Below are positions 5,102-8,357 of a DNA stretch of 8,357 nucleotides, one piece after another. The DNA lies in NCBI GenBank assembly GCA_025966335.1, contig JAICRS010000127.1, positions 1 through 8,357 of the forward strand, written 5' to 3'. Under the pieces are notes generated by a model. It was given only the letters and a program-made list of their open reading frames with translations, was not told where the DNA came from and ran no database searches. The position numbers and the translations under genes were made by a program. Within the stretch, counting starts at the first letter, position 1. Each line of letters starts with the position of its first letter. Origin of the DNA: Nocardioidaceae bacterium (GTDB taxonomy: Bacteria; Actinomycetota; Actinomycetes; Propionibacteriales; Nocardioidaceae).

Positions 5102-6524
5102 AGCGGGTGGCGATGCCGAGGCCCTCGATGCGGACGACCTTGTTCCGGCTGACGACCACGATCCGTACGGCGCCGCGCTTCTTGGTGCGGAACGTCTTGA
5201 TCGGGATGAGCTGGCTGGTCCGGGTCCGGTTGGCTCGCAGGGAAACCTTCTTCAGCAGCCGCTTGCCGAGGAACACCTTCACGGTCCCGTGGCCCCTGCC
5301 CTTGGTGGCGACCAGGGCGATCTTCTTGATGGACCGCGAGCCCTTCTGGATCCAGGCGCCCTTGGTCCTGGTCTCCGAGTAGGTGTCGAGGAAGTAGCGC
5401 TTGCCGCGCTTCTTGTCCCACGACTTGCCGGCCTTGGAGTGCTTGAGCCGGCTGTTGTTCTTCGGCACGGTGAACTTCCGCTTGGCGGGGGTCCGGTCGA
5501 CCTTGCCGCCGGCTGTCGCCGCGACGCTGAAGGTGTGGGTGGCGCTGGCCAGGGTGCGGTACAGCGCCTGGCCGCCCATGCAGCCGCGAAGGTCACCGTT
5601 CAGGCCGCACTGGTAGGTGGCGTTCTTCGCGTCGCTGCCGAACTTGAACTGCGCGAAGCTCTGCAGCAGCCAGCCGCCCTTGCGGATCCGTGGCGACTCG
5701 GTGATGTGGGTCTGCGGTGCGCCGGCCTCCTCGTCGGTGGTCTCTTCGGTGACCTTCCAGCTGGCCGTCGCGTCCGAAGGGTCCTTCACGCCGTCGACGA
5801 TCGCGTGCACGGAGAACGTGTACGCACCGGGTTCGAGGCCGGTGTAGGTGGATGGGCTCACGCAGGCCTCGTAGATGCCTGGCGAGCCGGGCCCGACGAG
5901 CTTGCACTGGAAGGACGACTCCACGCCCGCCGCGGGGGCAGGAACGGCCTCGAACGCGAATGTCGCGTCCACCTCGGTCGTCTCGGCATCCGGCTTGGCG
6001 GTGATCCTGGTGTCCGGTTCAGTGGGCTCCTCGTCGCACGGCAGCGGCAGCGGCGAGCACGGGATGCCCCCGTCGGCGGGCACGAAGTTGGCGATCGGCG
6101 CGACCAGCGAGGTGAGCAGACCGCTGCTGATGGTGCACAGCTCTCCGGCTTCCTGCGGGCAGCCGTCCCAGCCTGCGAACTCCATGTCGGTACCAGGCAC
6201 GGCCTTGAGAACAGTCTCTGTCGCCCCGAGCTGCGCCAGTGGAATCGGTAGGCACTCGAAGATGGCGGCCAGATCGGTCGCGCTGGTGCAGGTGTAGCCA
6301 CCGCCTATCTTGGTGATACTGCCGACGCCGTCGATGCCTGGAATGGGCAGCACCGGGTTGAGGATCCCATCGAGAACCCCGTCGAGAATCCCTCTCTGCT
6401 GGGGCTCGGCCGGTCCCGCGGCTGCCGGTACCGCGGAGACGGTCGACATGACCAGAACCAGCCCCACCCCCGCGACAAGTCCCCTGAACATTCTTCTGAA
6501 AGCATGCTGGCGCGAATTCGCCAC
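5100..6524 (-). CDS. Secreted protein with two Ig-like repeats and a basic C-terminal domain
   Basis: Start is GTG at 6524, where GGGGAGGGA lies 7 bases upstream; the longer frame to 6572 has no such site. The 474-residue product has an arginine-containing N-end, a hydrophobic core LVAGVGLVLVMS and a signal-peptidase site after AAA near residue 36, so it is exported. Residues 37-165 contain six cysteines and match no family I know. Two Ig-like beta domains follow, about 172-259 and 270-353. Each has a FxC..C pair (FQCKL/YEACVSP and YQCGLN/RGCMGG) and the AYTFSVHAIVDGV...DPS or HTFSVAATAGGKVDRTP pattern common in actinobacterial surface proteins. Residues 357-474 are very Lys/Arg-rich and beta-like, resembling domains that follow such Ig repeats and may bind glycans or walls. 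No LPXTG or C-terminal membrane anchor is seen. Function unknown; adhesion or wall binding is inference. Confidence 0.9.
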   Translation of the reverse strand: MANSRQHAFRRMFRGLVAGVGLVLVMSTVSAVPAAAGPAEPQQRGILDGVLDGILNPVLPIPGIDGVGSITKIGGGYTCTSATDLAAIFECLPIPLAQLGATETVLKAVPGTDMEFAGWDGCPQEAGELCTISSGLLTSLVAPIANFVPADGGIPCSPLPLPCDEEPTEPDTRITAKPDAETTEVDATFAFEAVPAPAAGVESSFQCKLVGPGSPGIYEACVSPSTYTGLEPGAYTFSVHAIVDGVKDPSDATASWKVTEETTDEEAGAPQTHITESPRIRKGGWLLQSFAQFKFGSDAKNATYQCGLNGDLRGCMGGQALYRTLASATHTFSVAATAGGKVDRTPAKRKFTVPKNNSRLKHSKAGKSWDKKRGKRYFLDTYSETRTKGAWIQKGSRSIKKIALVATKGRGHGTVKVFLGKRLLKKVSLRANRTRTSQLIPIKTFRTKKRGAVRIVVVSRNKVVRIEGLGIATR

Positions 6525-6643
6525 GATTCGGTCCCTCCCCGGACATATCGCATATGTGAAGACTCCACACAACCCCAGCCGAGGGGTGTCGGCAATGGTC
6601 CAGTCGGGCTATGCGCCTGGCCCTTTCGGGCTAGATCACGCCC
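6525..6643 (-). promoter_or_regulatory. Structured leader of the secreted-protein gene with riboswitch-like features
   Basis: The 167-base gap upstream of the secreted-protein gene (6525-6691) holds ordered structure on the minus strand. GGGC (6643-6640) can pair with GCCC (6609-6606). Inside it a hairpin GCCC-GAAA-GGGC (6631-6620) is extended by CU/AG, and the 3' internal loop reads GCGCATA before AGCC. A second hairpin, ACACCCC with GGGGTTGT (6589-6568), follows. The GAAA tetraloop plus GGCGCATAGCC recalls, without matching, the GAAA...GGACGCAAAGCC core of the c-di-GMP-I riboswitch. A possible promoter TTGTGT-17-GATATG (minus strand, near 6545-6575) competes with this view, because it would exclude the first hairpin from the mRNA. 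Confidence 0.35.
6543..6557. promoter_or_regulatory. Perfect palindrome ACATAT-CGC-ATATGT, candidate operator
   Basis: A 6+3+6 inverted repeat lies 19 bases before the GTG of the secreted-protein gene, next to its ribosome site. It is strikingly AT-rich for this genome and overlaps the weak -10 candidate GATATG. Such a site could bind a dimeric regulator or simply be the AT-rich core of a promoter. No regulator gene is present in the window to pair with it. Confidence 0.35.
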
Positions 6644-6691
6644 TCCGGCTCCCACGACGAGGCGACGATGCCCTCACCGAAGCCGGCCGAG

Positions 6692-7195
6692 TCAGCGTGC
6701 GTCCGCGGTCCGTCCGGCGAGCCGGAACAACAGGTAGATCAGGGCAACGTTGGCCGCCACGGTGGTCACTGCGATGGGCACCTCGAGCACATCCGCCCCC
6801 GCGCCGTACAGCACCGCCGGTGCGAACGCCAGCACGATGAACACCCATCGAAGCCAGGTGAACTGCCGAGCTCTGCCACTGTTCGACGGCGCGCAGAGCT
6901 CCGTGGCCGCGCCGCACAGCAGGATGCTGAACGCGATCTGGGGCAGGCTCAGCGCCCACAGGGTGCTCTCCGACGCCGAGGCCAGCAGGTCCGGCCAGAG
7001 GAGAACGACGGAGACGGCCGCAGCGGCCGTCGCGAGTGCGACCAGACCCCCGAGGGTCACCCGTCCACGAAGATCGCGGAGGCCGAGGAGCACGAGAATC
7101 CAGCCCAGCACGTCAGGCACGGCGTCGAACTCGCCGAAGTAGGCGTCGACCACGACGATGACCAACCCCATCGCGATCTTGTGCAGCCCGGTCAT
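6692..7195 (-). CDS. Small polytopic membrane protein of unknown function
   Basis: The 167-residue product is hydrophobic with about six membrane segments, roughly at 5-20, 26-39, 47-67, 80-101, 113-131 and 138-159. The most distinctive part is FDAVPDVLGWILVLLGLRDL (23-42), an acidic-Pro start followed by a Gly-Trp helix. No catalytic motif or known transporter signature is visible, and I do not recognise the family. The ATG at 7195 has only a weak AGG upstream, but it overlaps the TGA of a 12-codon ORF as ATGA, so translation is probably coupled to that ORF. The gene lies after the MATE gene (stop at 7248) and 167 bases before the secreted-protein gene on the same strand. It may be transcribed from its own promoter near 7243. 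Coding nature is supported by the consistent membrane-protein pattern. Confidence 0.8.
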   Translation of the reverse strand: MTGLHKIAMGLVIVVVDAYFGEFDAVPDVLGWILVLLGLRDLRGRVTLGGLVALATAAAAVSVVLLWPDLLASASESTLWALSLPQIAFSILLCGAATELCAPSNSGRARQFTWLRWVFIVLAFAPAVLYGAGADVLEVPIAVTTVAANVALIYLLFRLAGRTADAR

Positions 7196-7230
7196 CGGCT
7201 CGGCCTGGCGCCGGTGATCAGCTCGGGCAT
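7192..7230 (-). CDS. 12-codon upstream ORF overlapping the membrane gene (possible leader peptide)
   Basis: ATG at 7230 opens MPELITGARPSR and a TGA at 7194-7192 that shares bases with the ATG (7195-7193) of the next gene. TAGGAT stands exactly 7 bases before the ATG, so a leaderless mRNA could begin with this codon, and ribosomes finishing it could restart on the membrane gene, which lacks a good ribosome site. No amino-acid bias typical of attenuator peptides is seen. The same frame is open upstream inside the MATE gene, so the ORF could be an accident. Confidence 0.35.
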   Translation of the reverse strand: MPELITGARPSR

Positions 7231-7243
7231 GGGGAGGATCCTA
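7231..7243 (-). promoter_or_regulatory. Candidate leaderless -10 element before the 12-codon ORF
   Basis: TAGGAT (7243-7238, minus strand) fits TANNNT and is followed by 7 bases and ATG. It lies 4 bases beyond the MATE stop codon at 7248, so transcription would start just after that gene. The layout, including the preceding GCC, copies that at nfo. No -35 box is evident, and CCTCCCC before the ATG excludes a ribosome site. Confidence 0.4.
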
Positions 7244-7247
7244 GGCG

Positions 7248-8357
7248 CTACGCCCCGGTCACCAGCCAGCGCTCGCCGCGTGCCCGGTGCAGGAGTACGA
7301 CGGCTCGCGACCCCATGAACCCGAGACCGAAGGTGACCCACAGCCACAACAGACCGGAGCCGGACTCGGGCGCGAACTTCGCGGCGAGCAGGGCCATCGG
7401 CGCGAACACCGCGAGGACCACGACCCCGCCCCAGGCGAGGTAACGACCATCGCCGGCGCCGATCAGCACACCGTCGAGCACGAACACCACACCGGCGATC
7501 GGCTGGAACACTGCGGCGACGAGCAGGACCGGCCAGAGCAGGTCGTGGACCGCCGGGTCGTCGGTGAACAGGACGCCGAGGAACGGCGATGTCGCGGCGA
7601 GGAGGAGACCGGTCACCAGACCGCTGACCACGCCCCACCAGATCATCCGGCGGGTCACGCTCCGGGCCCGCGCGGCGTCACCGGCGCCGAGGTAGCGACC
7701 GGTGATCGCCTGCGCTGCGATTGCGATGGCGTCGAGCGCGAAGGCCAGGAAGGTCCACAACGTGCTGGCCAGCTGGTGGGTGGCCAGGGAGGTGGCACCG
7801 AGCACCGCGGCGCCGTAGGTCATCACGAGGAGCGAGGCCCGCAACGTGAGCGTCCGGATCACCAGGGCGATTCCGGCGTGGGCGGCGCGTCGTACTCCCG
7901 GCAGGTCGGGGGTCAGTGGGGACCCTTCCCGACGCGCGGCCCGGACCACCACGAAGACCATCACCGCCGCGGACGCCAGCTGGGCCAGGTCGGTGCCGAT
8001 GGCCGCACCGGCGATGCCCAGGTCGAGCCCGTAGACCAGCAGGAAGTTCAGGCCGATGTTGATCAGGTTGCCGGCCACGGCGACGTACAGCGGGGTCCGC
8101 GTGTCCTGGAGTCCGCGCAGGATTCCGGTCGCGGCCAGCATCACCAGCAGCGGGATGGCGCCCAGGAAGGCCCAGCGCAGGTACGTCGCCGCGTGGTCGG
8201 CCACCTCCGGGGAGGGACCGAACAGACCGACCAGTGGGTCGGTGAGGGCGACGCCGGCGACGGTGACAACCGCGCCGATGAACACGGCCAGCCAGACACC
8301 GTCGATGCCCTGGGCGAGAGCTCCGCGCAGGTCGCCGGCGCCGATCCGGCGGGCCAC
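7248..8357 (-). CDS. MATE family efflux transporter (partial, N-terminus beyond right edge)
   Basis: Reading leftwards, 369 residues are visible with no upstream stop before the edge. The first codon in the window, GTG, lies inside VARRIGAGD, a conserved MATE motif that normally follows about 60-90 residues, so the true start is beyond 8357. Other signatures are ATGILRGLQDTRTPLYVAV, GLDLGIAGAAIGTDLAQL and, in the second half, FALDAIAIAAQAITGRYLGAGD and VLDGVLIGAGDGRYLAW. About ten of the usual twelve membrane helices are present. MATE proteins export drugs or metabolites using proton or sodium gradients; the substrate here cannot be read from sequence. It resembles the DinF-like branch often found beyond rplI in actinobacteria. 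The gene ends with TAG at 7250-7248, 17 bases before the 12-codon ORF. Confidence 0.94.
   Translation of the reverse strand: MARRIGAGDLRGALAQGIDGVWLAVFIGAVVTVAGVALTDPLVGLFGPSPEVADHAATYLRWAFLGAIPLLVMLAATGILRGLQDTRTPLYVAVAGNLINIGLNFLLVYGLDLGIAGAAIGTDLAQLASAAVMVFVVVRAARREGSPLTPDLPGVRRAAHAGIALVIRTLTLRASLLVMTYGAAVLGATSLATHQLASTLWTFLAFALDAIAIAAQAITGRYLGAGDAARARSVTRRMIWWGVVSGLVTGLLLAATSPFLGVLFTDDPAVHDLLWPVLLVAAVFQPIAGVVFVLDGVLIGAGDGRYLAWGGVVVLAVFAPMALLAAKFAPESGSGLLWLWVTFGLGFMGSRAVVLLHRARGERWLVTGA

Noticed and set aside
5289..6251. 320-codon plus-strand frame opposite the secreted-protein gene
   Set aside because: The minus strand has signal peptide, Ig-like repeats and a strong ribosome site; the plus frame is a Leu/Gly/Arg-rich shadow.
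1..8357. Insertion sequences, phage genes, CRISPR, toxin-antitoxin, tRNA or rRNA genes
   Set aside because: No transposase, integrase, terminal repeats, spacer array, small paired genes or structural RNA signatures were found on either strand.

Overview
The window is a high-GC chromosomal segment from an actinobacterium, most likely Nocardioidaceae or a relative. The reasons are the GC-rich codon usage, the family signatures of the proteins, and a ribosomal/replication block (rpsF-ssb-rpsR-rplI) next to a FemX-type peptidoglycan gene. From memory a similar arrangement occurs in Streptomyces (femX near rpsF-ssb-rpsR-rplI and a MATE gene); this was not checked by search.

Left part, minus strand (about 1-2956): a tight three-gene unit transcribed leftwards. 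It runs nfo (deoxyribonuclease IV), then a FemA/FemB-family lipid II aminoacyltransferase, then an alanine-racemase-like PLP protein that leaves the window at base 1. The gaps are only 5 and 16 bases. The two downstream genes point to cell-wall precursor chemistry, while nfo is a base-excision-repair gene sharing the transcript.

Middle part, plus strand (about 3080-5068): a promoter candidate and a structured 5' leader of about 145 bases precede rpsF (S6). rpsF starts at TTG. It is followed by ssb, rpsR (S18, zinc-ligand form) and rplI (L9), and closed by a 16-bp perfect-stem bidirectional terminator. The leader and the gap before rpsR contain clear hairpins that may serve autoregulation by S6:S18.

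Right part, minus strand (5100-8357): a MATE transporter truncated by the right edge, a small polytopic membrane protein of unknown function, and a secreted protein of 474 residues. The secreted protein has a Cys-containing N-domain, two Ig-like repeats and a strongly basic beta-rich C-terminal domain. The last two genes lie between rplI and the MATE gene and look like accessory additions to a conserved block. Two minus-strand starts (nfo and a 12-codon upstream ORF before the membrane gene) have a TAGNNT hexamer exactly 7 bases before ATG, the pattern expected of leaderless actinobacterial transcripts. No mobile element, CRISPR array, tRNA or rRNA was seen. Most of the window is ordinary housekeeping; the points worth checking are the rpsF leader, the leader of the secreted-protein gene, the leaderless 12-codon ORF, and the secreted protein itself.
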